A stretch of DNA of 64,000 nucleotides, taken from positions 14,836,088 to 14,900,087 of the forward strand of contig NC_084811.1 in assembly GCF_963583255.1 (NCBI RefSeq). Reading direction: 5' to 3'. Made by a program: the position numbers and the translations under genes. Numbering within the stretch: the stretch's first letter is position 1; each line of letters starts with the position of its first letter. The DNA is from Pyrus communis (taxonomy: Eukaryota; Streptophyta; Magnoliopsida; Rosales; Rosaceae). A model generated the notes under the pieces. The model was not told the origin of the DNA. It made no database searches and saw nothing but the letters and a program-made list of their open reading frames with translations. Below are positions 20,972 to 33,359 of this stretch, in pieces.

Positions 20972-23132
20972 TGATGCGAAAATTAACTTAACACACAAAT
21001 TAACCCTCTTTTGACAATTGTAGCATATAAATAAGTAGGGATCGTTCTTACACCGGGGATTAGGAGGGCTTGCTAAACACTCTAAACTGACTCAATAAAT
21101 AAACTTAATCTTTAAAACACTTAAACTCACTTAAAAAGACTCAAACACGTTCACAAAACTCAAAATAGGCTAAAAACACTCAAAACTGCCTTAAAAACAC
21201 AATCTGGGCAGTTTTGAGCCTAAACACAATTTTGGACGAAAATTGGTTCTAACTTGACTCAAAACTCTTAAAAACACAATCTAAAACATATTTGGACCAA
21301 TTAGACACTCTAAGACAATTGGGGATTTGGTTTTGGACGAAAATCAAACAAACAAAACGAATATGTAAAATAGGCAGATTTAGGCGAATTTGATAAAATT
21401 AAGTGGATGGTGAGATGGCTAGGAGGTTTTTCTCCACACATGGCATACTTGCATAAAAAATAATCTCCAGTTGCTTATTCGATGAATTTATGAACCTCAA
21501 CACCCCAAGTTAATTAGGTACGCTTAAATTAACTCTCAGATTTCCCTTAGGTCATTGAATTGAATGGAATTAGCGCATTGCAATCAAATTATTCCTTAAA
21601 AGTTTTCTATATGAAAGCGCATGATAGAAAGACAATCAAAGATCATTAGGTTCTATGGAAATCATAGGTGTTGACGAGGCATTCGTAACTATGAAAGCGC
21701 ATGATACTTATGCCAAGAATTCACTTATCATAATTGTGACCAACAATCTTAACTACTCATGAATATAAGTTCCCAACGATTAGGTGAAGTTCCCTCATAC
21801 CCTAGCATCATGTTTATGCATGCAAATTAAGCGTGCACTCTCAATTCATATACATAAGCAAGTTTTAATTAAAACAGATAAGCAAATTGAATTCATCATT
21901 CATGAAATCACAACTAAACGTAATCAAATCATCATGCAAATATAACCATGGTTTCGAAATTCCCCCCTAGCCTAAGGGGGGATTAGTTCCTCATGCTTGC
22001 ACAACAAAAAGTATTGAATTTAAACATTGAAATCATAAGAAAGATTACACCTAAATGCCCAGCAATTCCAAGATGGATTCGATGCACAGATTGGCTCCTC
22101 TTCCTCCTCCTTGCTGCGGCACAAAGTTTGGGTGATGGAATTTGTGGTTTTGGGTGGTGTTTTCTTGTTTGGAGGGATGGAGGATGGTTGATTATGGTGG
22201 GGAAGGGTGCGGCAGAGATGTATGGATGTGTAGGGAGGTCTATGGAGGCTTAGAATGGAGAATGGAGGTGCGGCACAAGGGTTTTCTGTCTAGCATAAGG
22301 GGTCTACGAATTTGTGGCTGAAAATATGTTTATATAGTCCTAGGGTTTATTAGATTAGGGTTTACTTAACAGGTTTGGTGGATTAGGGCCCTAGAATTCG
22401 GCTAGGGTTAATCAAATCCACTTAGGAGGAGGTTTTGGCCCACCTAGTTTTATAAACTGATTTGTGTACCCAAATCCACAAGGATTAGGCCTTGGAATTC
22501 AGAATCCCAAAGGGATTGGGCCTAGGGAGGTGAGGCTGACTTAGGGGAGAGGGTTGCTTGGCTTGCAAGGCAAGCCAAAGCCTTCTAGAATAGATTGGGT
22601 CGCCACTTTTCTAGGGCTTATAGAAAGAATAGGTTTTGTGGCAGATTTGGGCCTTCTAGAATAGGATGCTTCTAGAAATAGGTTCTAGAATGATCCATTT
22701 AAGTCCCCATGTAATTAGGAGTAAGATATGATAAGGTTTGGATAGGATAAGATGAGATAAGGTTTGGATAATGTTTTGGATAATTGGATAAGGTTGGATA
22801 AGGTTGGATAATGTTTTGATAATGTTTTGGATAAGGTTTCCTCTTTTGAGCTCCTTCCTTATCCACTTTGTCCATAGCTTAGTTCCTTCCTCTTCTTATC
22901 ACATTTCCAACTTCTTGAAGTCCAAATTCGTCCATCCATGTTAGCCCACATGCAAGCTCACCACCTAGTGTCCAAAATAGCTCCAAAATGCACCAAAATG
23001 CACTTTCTTGATACTTTAACCCATAGGACCTACAAACACACGAAATTGAGTTGTAATACGACATTAACTAAGAAATAATAGCACAAATGCACAAGAATAA
23101 GCTAGTTAAGTCGCCTAAATATGCTCCTATCA
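20972..23132 (-). mobile_element. R5: solo LTR (2161 bp) inside R4
   Basis: TGATGCGAAAATTAACTTAAC...TATGCTCCTATCA flanked directly by AACAC on both sides, with no internal region, so it is a solo LTR left by recombination between two LTRs. It is the same family as the R8 LTRs (2162 bp). Hairpin at 21179-21218; TATA-like TTTATATAG at 22329-22337 with TAGGGTTTA telo-box-like motifs beside it; GGATAAGGTT-type repeats near 22730-22840. ORFs inside are spurious. Confidence 0.94.
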
Positions 23133-25732
23133 AACACTCACATATGTTATAACAAGGAAAGCATTTTCTGGAATTATTAACATGTATATATATGATCTCA
23201 TGAATGGAATGCCACTACTTAGAACGAGAACCAGTGATTCCATAAGCTCATATCAATTCCAAACTCCACATTTTGAAACACATAACGATCAAGATAGAAG
23301 CATACGGGTTGAAACGGGGCTAAAGGTGTTTGGCTAACAAAGAAGGGATATGGAAAACAAAGGTTCTTAAAGAAATAGCGAGCAAAGCATTTGAATTAAC
23401 GTAGAATTCACTTTTGAATGAAAACTCAATCTTTTGAACAACAAGGGGGAACAAACTCTTTTTCCTTTCTTTCTTTTCTTTTCTGTTTTTCTTTTTCATA
23501 TGTTTTTCACAATTTTTTTTTTTTCTTTTTCTTTTGACTCTCAAAACATACATAAACACTTAAGAACAAAACATTCTCTCCCCCACACTCATTTTCTTTC
23601 ATAATGTACTCAAAAGGAATTCATTTAAGTCATGCTCACTATCTTTTAAGAACAAGGGTGTGGACTGTCCTATACTAGGCTAGGTGAGGATAATGTGGTT
23701 AAACAAAGAATAAAGGCTAAACAAGGCTCAACGGGGTTAAAACTTACAACAAATACGAAATATGGGAAGTAAGGCTATTTGGCTATGGTGGCAACTACAC
23801 AACTTCATCTTGATATATGTTATGCAATTCAATGTCATGCTTTGAATGAAACGGATATAAGTTCTAGCATTTAGTTCTATCATGATACAATTGCATTCTA
23901 AGTAGCAACCAAGCAAGGAATAATGAGATCATGCAACAACTTTAGAAAACAAAGAATCACAGAAAATAACTCTCCAAAGAAGGTAATGGCTCGAGTCTCA
24001 CAGGGTTGTAGCGTTTGTTTGAGTTCCTTCCTTCAAGCATGTTACAAAAACGAATTTTTCTTTTATGATTGCATGTGAAGTCATACATTATAACCATATC
24101 CAAGCATATACCAAGAGTAAATCAAACTTTTCTCTATGTTTATAACTCTTTTTAACAGTCATGCAATTACAAACCAAATCCTTATCATTGTGTTGGAAGG
24201 TACCCTAAGACACAAACACACAAAAACGACTCAAAACACTCTTTTTAGGCTTTTTAAAACATGTTTTTCAACTTTTTATGTGATTTTCGAAGTTATAAAA
24301 CAAAACATACTAAAGACACTCTAAGACAACTTAAAAACACCTTAAAACAGCAAGGAACAACATTTGAAGTAATGGGTGATAAAATCCCACGAATTTGCAT
24401 TAAATATACTTAGTTACCCCCCCCCCACACTTAAATCAAACATTGTCCTCAATGTTTTAAGCATAGATTCACACAAAACATAAGTAAACACACAAAAAGC
24501 AACTAAACATACTAAACATGGCAGAATGTCACTTAACAAAGAGAAGAGTTTAGGGACGCAAATCTGGTTATGGAGTGTAAATTCCATCTTCTCCTTGGTA
24601 ATTGCATTGAGGCATTGATCTTGGTGATTCCACAGGCTTTCTCTTGAACTGGTTTCTGCCCATCGTTGATTTTCCTTTGTGTTACTCTTGAACTGGGCAG
24701 CAGGATTCTTTTGGGTCTCCTCCACTTGTTGATTTTCCTTTGTGCTACTGGGCTGGAGGATTCTTTTGGTCTTCCCCGAAGGTCTGAGCTTACCCCTTTG
24801 GTCTGTTTCTTTGTTCAATCTTTCCAATTCGTATTGAAAAGGGTTGGAGGATAACTCAGCCTATGTTTGTCTCCACATGCTTCAATGTATCATTTTCACT
24901 TGCCTTACTCGCTCCCCTTTGCAGAAGTGGTCCCTTCTCCGGAAGTTTATCAACCGTTGAAGATGACTACTCGAGAGCAACGCTAGGTAAGCAATCAGGA
25001 ATAGATTCCAGGCAGTTGGCTCCAGATCGGAAGACTGACTCCAAGTGCCGGCTGATTGCTTCTTTTACTTTGCCATGCGAGTAAGAACAAGGACAAAGAA
25101 AAAGACAGGGAAAGAGCATGATATGAGATACTTTTGCTTTTGACCTTGATGATATGAGATACCTTTGCTTTTGAAGAAGCGGTGAATGAATCAGCATACT
25201 TCAATCCGCCGTTTCCTCCTGGGTCATCTGTACTCCAGGCATCTGGTATCATCTTTGGGGAAGAAGAAAGAATTGAGTATTTCGAAAGGCTTTTCAGGGA
25301 GTGCGCCCTCAGAGGTGAGGGAGAGTTGGGCATTTTCTTCAGGTTTGCCTTGCCATAAAAGACGAAGGTCAACATATATAGAGATAATATCAAGTGGTGG
25401 TATTGTTCTTTTACCTTTGTCGACAAACGTTTTGATCCCGCAAATCCGGCTTTTTGAAATAGTGGCGCCTCTTCGATCTTTGAAAACGCCTCTTCGATTT
25501 CTGAGCAGACGCCTCTTCGATCTCTGAACGACGCCCCTTTGCTTTCTGAACGACACGTAGTAGTGCGGATGCGGCTCCTTTTGACAAAGCTGCACGCGTT
25601 TTCTGAAAAGCAGAGAAAGCGTCGCCGAACTTTGCGCTTGTCGGCTAAAGATGTGTAGTTGCGATGATGGCCTCCATGTGTTGTCTGAAAAGAAGAAATC
25701 TTTTGACAAAGTTGAACGCGTCTTCTGAAAAG
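23133..25732 (-). other. R4 internal 3' region and cassette upstream part
   Basis: Continues R4 after R5. Contains a CCCCCACACT motif near 23581, a T/C tract near 23457-23540 and a C-run plus stem-loop at 24415-24457. From about 24590 it holds the region upstream of the antisense gene. Here both G-boxes are altered: CACGTA near 25554 and CATGTG near 25676. It is interrupted at 25732 by R6. No credible ORF. Confidence 0.78.
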
Positions 25733-28483
25733 TGATGCGTGATTTATACGCACACAAATTAAACCCTCTTTTCGTCAAATTGTAGTATATGTATAAGTAG
25801 GGATCGTTCTGGACCGGGGATTAGGAGGGATTGTTAATCACTTGGATTTGACTCAAAAACGTAAAATAACAATATGAATGTATTTCTAACTAATCTAACA
25901 CTTTAAAATAAATGGGGGATTGGTTTTGGACGAAATTAAACTAAAATAGAAACTTGGAAACAAAACAGATTGTACAAACGAAATTGATGGAATAGAATGA
26001 AGAAAAACTAGTTAGAGGGTTCCTTATCCACACATGAACATAAGCATATAATTTGACTCCCAGTTATGACTTCAACAAACGATGAATGACAATGCTCCAA
26101 GTTAATTAGGTCCGCTTAAATTAACCTTCAGATTTCCCTAGATTCATTGGATTGAATGGGATACGCATTACAACCAAATTATTCCTAATCAAAGTCTCTC
26201 ACATGGAATACGCATGATAGAGACATTCAACAAAGATCATTAAGTTCAACGGAAATCATAAACATTGACTAGGCATTCATAACTATGGAATACGCATGTT
26301 AATCCAGCCTAGGGTTTACTAAACACAATCGTGACTAGCGATTTTTACTACTCATGAATATAAGTTCATAACGATTAGGTGAAATTCCCTTATATCCTAG
26401 CATCAAATCTTAGGCATGCAAATTAAGTGTCGACCCTCAACCCACATACATAAACAAGTTCTTAATCAAAACAGAAAAGTAACCCACATCTAAAGTTCAT
26501 GAATTCATAACTGGAGTAAATCAAATCATAACCAACATATGTCCATGGCTTCAAATTCGCCTCTAACTAAAAAGAAATTAGTTTCACATGTTTAACATAA
26601 TTGAATAACAAGTTAAATTAAACATGAAAACAGAAACAAGAAAAGAAAGAACAAATGGATGGAAAGTTAGCTACGGGGTTCATCTCCACATATGTTATAC
26701 TTGCATAATAAAACGATTTCCAATTGCATTTCAACAAATCATTAATTCTCAACGCCCCGGGTCAATTAGGTCCGCTTAAATTAACCGTCAAGTTTTCCTT
26801 AAGTTAATGAATTGGATGGGTTAGCGCAACGCAATTCACAACATTCTCCAAAAGTCCTTTACGTGAAAAGCACAATAAAGATACAATCAAAGATCATTAA
26901 GCATCATGAAAACTTTAAGTGTTGACGAGGCATTCGTTACTATGGACTACGCATGAAACTTATGCCAAGAATTTATTTAACGCGATTGTTTATAAGCAAC
27001 CTCCACTACTTGTGAATATAAGTTCGTAACTATTAGGTGAAACTCACTTATATTCTAGCGTCATATTGATGCATGAAAATTAAGCGCGCATTCTTAATAA
27101 ACATTCATAAATAAGTTATCAATCAAACGGTTTAAACAAATTGAACCACAACTTATGAAACGCAATTAGAATTAATCAAATCAAAATGCAAGCATAAACA
27201 TATATTTCGAATCACCCCCTAGCTAAAGGGGGTTTAGTTTATTATAACTTTGAAATCAAAGAAATACCTAAACATTCCAACAACTCAAACTTGAATTGTA
27301 TGAACGTTTAGGCACTCTTCTCTTCCATTCCTCATACGTACAAACAAAGAGAATTGAATTTAAACATTGAAATCAAAGAAACACCTAAACATTCCAACAA
27401 CTCAAACTTGAATTGTATGAACGTTTAGGCACTCTTCTCTTCCTCGTTGTTGTAGCACAAGGTCTAAGGATAGTTTGATGGTGTGAATAGTTTGGGGAGT
27501 GGTGTTTGGATTAATAGGGAAGTGGTTGGATAGTGGCTGCAATGAAGGAGAAAAACTGCACAGAAAATGGAAGTGTTTGTAACTGAAAATGTGTATGGAA
27601 GAGTGAATGAATTTTGAGGAGTGTTGGATGCTTATTTATAGGTGAAATGGGGGAACAAAAGAGGGAATATTGCAGCTAGGAGGGGATGAATGATTATGGG
27701 TGCATGTGTTTGGAATAATGAAGGGGGAATGTATGTAATAAAACAACTAGGAAAAGTTATGGAAAGTTGGAAATGGGAGTGGGAACTCACGGCATTGTTG
27801 GGTTGTTTATGGGAGAATAAATGTATGATAATGGCTAAATAATTAAAGGGAATGAATGGGAGTGACACTAGGTTGGTTATGCATGTGAATGCAAGGAGGA
27901 AAGCTGAAAATGCAAGGGAAGCTCACGGCATTGTTGTTTTGCTTCTTGAAATGCATGTGAATGCATTTGAGTGTAATATGAAAAGAATGACTAATTAATG
28001 TATGTAGGGTTGATATGCATGTGAATTAGGTTGGAAAGAGGTGGAAGTGGAATGTTATGCAATGATAATGTCTTGTAAAGATGCTAATAAATAATGCATG
28101 TAGGGTTAGCTAGGTTGGCTTTGTTTGGGTGCATGTATGTTAATGGTGGTTTTGCATGTGAATTGATGGATTGTTTTTGATGGAATGGATGGTTCTTTGC
28201 ATGGCTATAAGGGATAGAATAAGAGAGAATGGGCTAGGCCCTTTGTTTTATGTCCAAAGTGAAAATAAGGCCTTCAAATTCGTCCAAACTTTGGCTCCAT
28301 GGATAAGCTATCCAATCCATGCCCAAAAATGCTCCAAATGGCCTCAAAATGCACTTTCTTGCTCCCTAAGCCCTTAGAACCTGAAAACACACAAAAGAAG
28401 CATAAAGAACTAAAATAACTAAAGAAACATAACGTAAATGTACGAGAACAAGCCATTTAAGTCGCATGAATATGCTCCTATCA
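25733..28483 (-). repeat. 3' LTR of R6 (2751 bp)
   Basis: Starts TGATGCGTGATTTATACGC and ends TATGCTCCTATCA. It matches the 5' LTR except for the outermost roughly 25 bp and a 3-bp GGT difference. It lacks the CTCAAAACTGCC hairpin. A segment AAACACCTAAACATTCCAAC... is duplicated near 27270 and 27385. TATA at 27633-27642. Confidence 0.93.
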
Positions 28484-29265
28484 AATACCCCCACACTTAG
28501 CTTTTGCTAGTCCTCGAGCAAAACAGAATAAAAACAAATAAACAAAACGACACTAAACACGTAAAACACAACCTAAACCTTCCAACAACCGTCTTAGGGA
28601 TTTCCAATGCACATGACATGTTAAAAATCATCATTCTCACAGATTTTTAGTCATCTTCACACTTAAGTACATTCTTAATCATAGTCACCATATACTAGTT
28701 CACAATTAAGCATTTAAAACCATGTTTTGAATGTAGTAACATGCCTTAGAGAATTTGCTCAATTCCTTACAAGATATGCACTCGATTTTCACTCAGAATT
28801 TCTAACTACACACCCTAATCTAGTCATATGTGAGAAGATTGATGTAAACATGAAAACGAACACTCACATATATGTATCATAAAGAGAGCAATTTCTGGAG
28901 TTAATAAGCATGTTTAGGTATGATCTCATGAATGGAATGCTACTACTTAGAATGAGAACCAGTGATTCCATAAGCTCATATCAATTTCAAACTCCGCAAA
29001 TTGAAACACATAACACTCAAGATAGAAGTTGAGGGAGGTAACGGGGCTAAGGGTAATGGTTTAACAAAGAAAGGTAGAGTACACAAACGTTCTTAAAGCA
29101 ATAGTGAGCAAAGTATTGAATTAGGCACTTAGAATTCCCTTTAGAACGCAGAAGTTAACTTTGAACACCCAAGGGGAAGTCACAACACTTAGGGCCATAT
29201 TCAAACTTTTTGGGCCCTTTCATCAACAATCACACTTGTGAGTCCATTCTCACTTATTTTCACTC

Positions 29266-29333
<68 letters not shown>

Positions 29334-30340
29334 CTTTTTCCCGTGCCTCCTTTAAGACTTAGGCACATACATACACACAAAAATCCCTTCCCCCACACTT
29401 ATTTTCTGCAACATATTAATAAAAAGGAATTCAATTAAGTCATGCTCACTATCCTTTAAGAACAAGGGTATAGGAAAGTCCTACTCTAGGCTAGGTAAGG
29501 GGTGATGTGGGTTAACAAAGAATAAAGGCTAAACGAGGCTCAACGGGGTTAAAACTTACAATAAATACGAAATATGGGAAGTAAGGCTATTTGGTTATGG
29601 TGGCAACTACACAACTTCATCTTGATATATGTTATGCAATTCAATGTCATGCTTTGAATGAAACGGATATAAGTTCTAGCATTTAGTTCTATCATGATAC
29701 AATTGCATTCTAAGTAGTAACCAAGCAAGGAATAATGAGATCATGCAACAACTTTAGAAAACAAAGAATCACAGAAAATAACTCTCCAAAGAAGGTAATG
29801 GCTCGAGTCTCACAGGGTTGTAGCGTTTGTTTGAGTTCCTTCCTTCAAGCATGTTACAAAAACGAATTTTTCTTTTATGATTGCATGTGAAGTCATATAT
29901 TATAACCATAACTAAGCATAAACCAAGAGTAAATCAAACTTTTCTCTATGTTTATAACTCTTTCTAACCGTCATGCAATTATAAACCAAATCCTTAACAT
30001 TGTGTTGGAAGGTATCCTAAGACACAAACTCACAAAAACGACTCAAAACACTCTTTTTAGGCTTTTCAAAACAATTTTTCAAATTTTTATGTGCTTTTCG
30101 GAGTTATAAAACAACACACACTAAAATAGTTTTAAAACAGTGAGAAACAACATGTGAAGTGATAGGTGATAAAATCCAACGAATTTGCATCAAATATACT
30201 TAGTTACCCCCCCTACACTTAAATCAAACATTGTCCTCAATGTTTTAAGCATAGATTCACACAAAGCATAAGTAAATACACAAAAAGCACTTAAACATAC
30301 TAAACATGGCAAAATGTAATTAACAAAGAGAAGAGTTTAG
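28484..30340 (-). other. R6 terminal 3' region
   Basis: Polypurine tract at 28484-28501; a run of 47 T at 29287-29333; CCCCCACACTT near 29390; C-run plus stem-loop at 30207-30245. Noncoding, homologous to 11516-13403 of R3. Confidence 0.8.
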
Positions 30341-31517
30341 GGACGCAAATCTGGTTATGGAGTGTAAATTCCATCTTCTCTTTGTTGATTGCAATGAGGC
30401 TTGATCTTGATGATCCACAGGCTTACTCTCGAACTGGTTTCCGCCCATCATTGATTTTCCTTTGTGCTACTGGGCTGGAGGATTCTTTTGGTCTTCCCCG
30501 AAGGTCTGAGCTTATCCCTTTTGTCTGTTTCTTTGTTCAATCTGTGCAGGAGTGGTCCCTTCTCTGGAAGTGTATCAACCGTTGAAGATGACTACTCGAG
30601 AGCAACGCTAGGTAAGCAATCAGGAATAGGTTCCAGGCAGTTGGCTCCAGATCGGAAGACTAACTCCAAGTGCCGGCTGATTGCTTCTTTCACTTTGCCA
30701 TGCGAGTAAGAACAAGGACAAAGAAAAAGACAGGGAGAGAGCATGATATGAGATACTTTTGCTTTTGACCTTGATGATATGAGATACCTTTGCTTTTGAA
30801 GAAGCGGTGAAGGAATCAGCGCATGTATTTCCTCCTGGGTCATATGTACTCCAGGTATCTGGTATCATCTTTGGGGAAGAAGAAAATTTTGAGTAATTCA
30901 AAAGGCTTTGCTGGGAGTGCGCCCTCAGAGGTGAGAGAGAGTTGGGCATTTTTCTTCAGGTTTACCCTGCCATAAAAGACGAAGGTCGACATATATAGAG
31001 ATAATATCAAGTGGTGGTACTTTTTACCTTCGTCGACAAACGTTTTGATCCCGCAAATCCGGCTTTTTGAAATAATGGCGCCTCTTCGATCTCTGAACAC
31101 GCCTCTTCGATTTCTGAGCAGGCGCCCCTTCGAGTGCTGAACGACACGTGGTAGTGCAGATGCGGCTCCTTTTGACAAAGCTGCACGCGTCTTCTGAAAA
31201 GCTGAGAAAGTGTCGCCGAACTTTGCGCTTGTCGGCTAAAGACGTGTAATTGAGATGATGGCCTCCACGTGTTATCAGCTTTGTCAGATATCTTTTGACA
31301 AAGCTGAACGCGTTTTCTGAAAAACCGCGAAAGCGTCGTCGAAATTTGCGGAGGAAAATCCGGATCTCTGAATCGGTGGACGCGTCGCCATGGCTTTTTA
31401 TGGAGCTATCGATCACCCCAACAAATACACTCTGAAGAAATCCCATTCTTGAAAAATCGACTCCGGCCCTTTGAGAATTAACTCCAACCACCCCTTCTTT
31501 CTGAACACTTTTGAAAA
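30341..31517 (+). promoter_or_regulatory. Upstream region of R6 antisense gene
   Basis: Homologous to 13404-14598. G-boxes at 31145-31150 and 31265-31270. The TATA-like stretch near 31394 reads CTTTTTATGG, one base changed from the R3 copy. Confidence 0.55.
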
Positions 31518-32210
31518 ATGGCAAACTCATCGAACCTTAGCTTGGAATTGAGCCTTAGCAGTGATACGGGCGCGCCGCGTCAAGGTAACGTATGGCGCCC
31601 TTCTTTCTTTTCTTCTAACGGTCCTCTCACAGGTGAAGACTCCGTGATGCAGGACGCCACAACAGCTACAATAGTAGCTAGGAACCTCCTCACTCCGAAA
31701 GATAGTAGGCTGCTGTCAGGACGGTCCGATGAGCTGGCCGTTCAAGAGTCCCTCGCACTTAGTGTTCAGTGTGCGAGTTCTGTGTCCAACATGGGCCAAC
31801 GCCTGCTTGCCCGCTCCCGTCAGGTGGAATCATTGATGGCAGAAGTGGAAAGTCTCAAGCAGGAGATCCAGCAGCTGAAGTATGAGAATAGAAGTTTGCA
31901 CGTGCTTGCAAACAACTATTCGACGGGCATGAAGAGGAAGCTTGATGAGCTGCAAGAGTCTGAAGGTCGGATTCACAGTGACCGTCAAAGGTTCTCGTCT
32001 TTCCTCCAGAGGCAACTTTTTCCTGGCTCATCCAGCGCTTGGCCAAGTATTGAGGCCTGGAATGCTCTATCTTCGATGCCTTCTGCTCCTATGCCTTCTG
32101 TTCCAACGCCTTCTGTTCCTACGCCTTCCGCTCTGATGCCTTCTGCTCCTACGCCTTCCGCTTCAAGAGTAAAGCCACGTAGTGGGGCCTCAAGCAAACA
32201 CCCTTTGTGA
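31518..32210 (+). CDS. Antisense cassette protein, R6 copy (230 aa)
   Basis: Full-length copy beginning MANSSNLSLELSL, with the same middle block and coiled coil as R3. The tail differs: more SAPMPS/SVPTPS-type units, then SRVKPRSGASSK. Codon changes against R3 include many silent ones (for example AGT-CTC to AGC-CTT, AAT to AAC, TCT to TCC) and conservative ones (Asp to Glu in the EAR-like motif). The frame is intact. This is the only visible copy in an element that also has RT and integrase. Function unknown. Confidence 0.72.
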   Translation: MANSSNLSLELSLSSDTGAPRQGNVWRPSFFSSNGPLTGEDSVMQDATTATIVARNLLTPKDSRLLSGRSDELAVQESLALSVQCASSVSNMGQRLLARSRQVESLMAEVESLKQEIQQLKYENRSLHVLANNYSTGMKRKLDELQESEGRIHSDRQRFSSFLQRQLFPGSSSAWPSIEAWNALSSMPSAPMPSVPTPSVPTPSALMPSAPTPSASRVKPRSGASSKHPL

Positions 32211-32786
32211 AACACCATCTTTCTTTGTTTAGCAGTGCCTATCAATAAATCAAACATTTTCTCAATGTTACAATCATAGACTCACATAATTAATAAACAA
32301 ACAAACAATAACAACTAAACAACCTAAGTAGCGCTAAGACACAAACAAACACCAAAATGACTCAAATGACTCTAAAAACACATATTTTTGGGTTTTTCAA
32401 AAGATCTTTTTTTTTTTTTTTTTTTTTATCAAATTTTCGAAGTTTTATACCAAGACACTATAAAACACTCTAAAAACGCTTAAAACAGCAAGAAACAACA
32501 TTCTAAGTGATAGGTGAATAAATCCCACGAAATTCATGCAAATACAAATTGTTTACCCCCCCACACTTAAATCAAACCTTGTCCTCAATGTTTTAAGCAG
32601 AAAGTCACAACAGAGCAAGCAAATAAACAAATACGAGAAAGAAAGCAAAGTAAGGCAGTAAAGAAAAAGAAAGGAATAAAAATAAGTCTCTTAAAGGGGT
32701 TTTCCAAGTTCTTCTCTATTCGGATGCATGGGTTGCCTCCCAAGTAGCGCTTTCTTTTACGTCTTGCAGCCGGACGGTACCTCCGT
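32211..32786 (-). other. R6 first 3' region, just after pol
   Basis: Contains the conserved post-pol block (32726-32776), a C-run with a slightly imperfect stem-loop (32556-32593), and a degenerate third stem-loop near 32251-32270. This duplicates material also found on the other side of the cassette (30207-30245), so the cassette is flanked by two 3'-region copies. Confidence 0.75.
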
Positions 32787-33359
32787 TTAAGCTTGACTAG
32801 GTTCCACGGCATGGAGGGGTACCTCCTCCACGACATGCTCCTCAAACATCTCGTAATAGGGCTTCAATCGATGCCCATTCACTTTGAATTCTTGCTGCGT
32901 CCTTGAACTTTTGATTTGCACTGCACCATGAGGGAAAACATTAGTAACAACAAACGGGCCAATCCATTTAGAACACAACTTACCAGGAAACAACCGTAGG
33001 CGAGAGTTGAAAAGTAACACTTTCTGCCCAACTGTGAAGGTCTTGGTTCGAATCATTTTATCATGGAATGCTTTGGTCTTGGTTTTGTACATCCGGGCAT
33101 TCTCATAGGCTTCATTCCGAATCTCCTCAAGTTCATTCAATTGGAGCTTCCTATGAACTCCCGCTGCATCTATGTCCATGTTGAAAATCTTCACGGCCCA
33201 ATGTGCCTTGTGCTCTAACTCTACGGGCAAATGACATGGCTTACCATAGACGAGCCGAAAAGGTGACATCCCAATGGGTGTTTTGTATGCCGTACGATAT
33301 GCCCACAGTGCATCATCTAAACGTAAGCTCCAATCCCTCCTTGTTGGTCCAACGGTCTT
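32787..33359 (-). pseudogene. pol: R6 pol, integrase C-terminal part
   Basis: Continuation of the pol frame broken by R7; GTCTT at 33355-33359 is one copy of the target duplication. It encodes the region after the catalytic Glu, including [23 protein letters not shown] and the GPF module (KWIGPFVV), with a stop at 32787. The frame is open. Upstream residues are at 42230-44985. Confidence 0.92.

Noticed and set aside
24995..25753. 252-aa minus-strand ORF upstream of the R4 antisense gene, with shorter versions at 13737-14264 and 60889-61515
   Set aside because: Frame and length differ among copies, and it covers promoter-like sequence. Probably a shadow, although a divergent transcript cannot be excluded.
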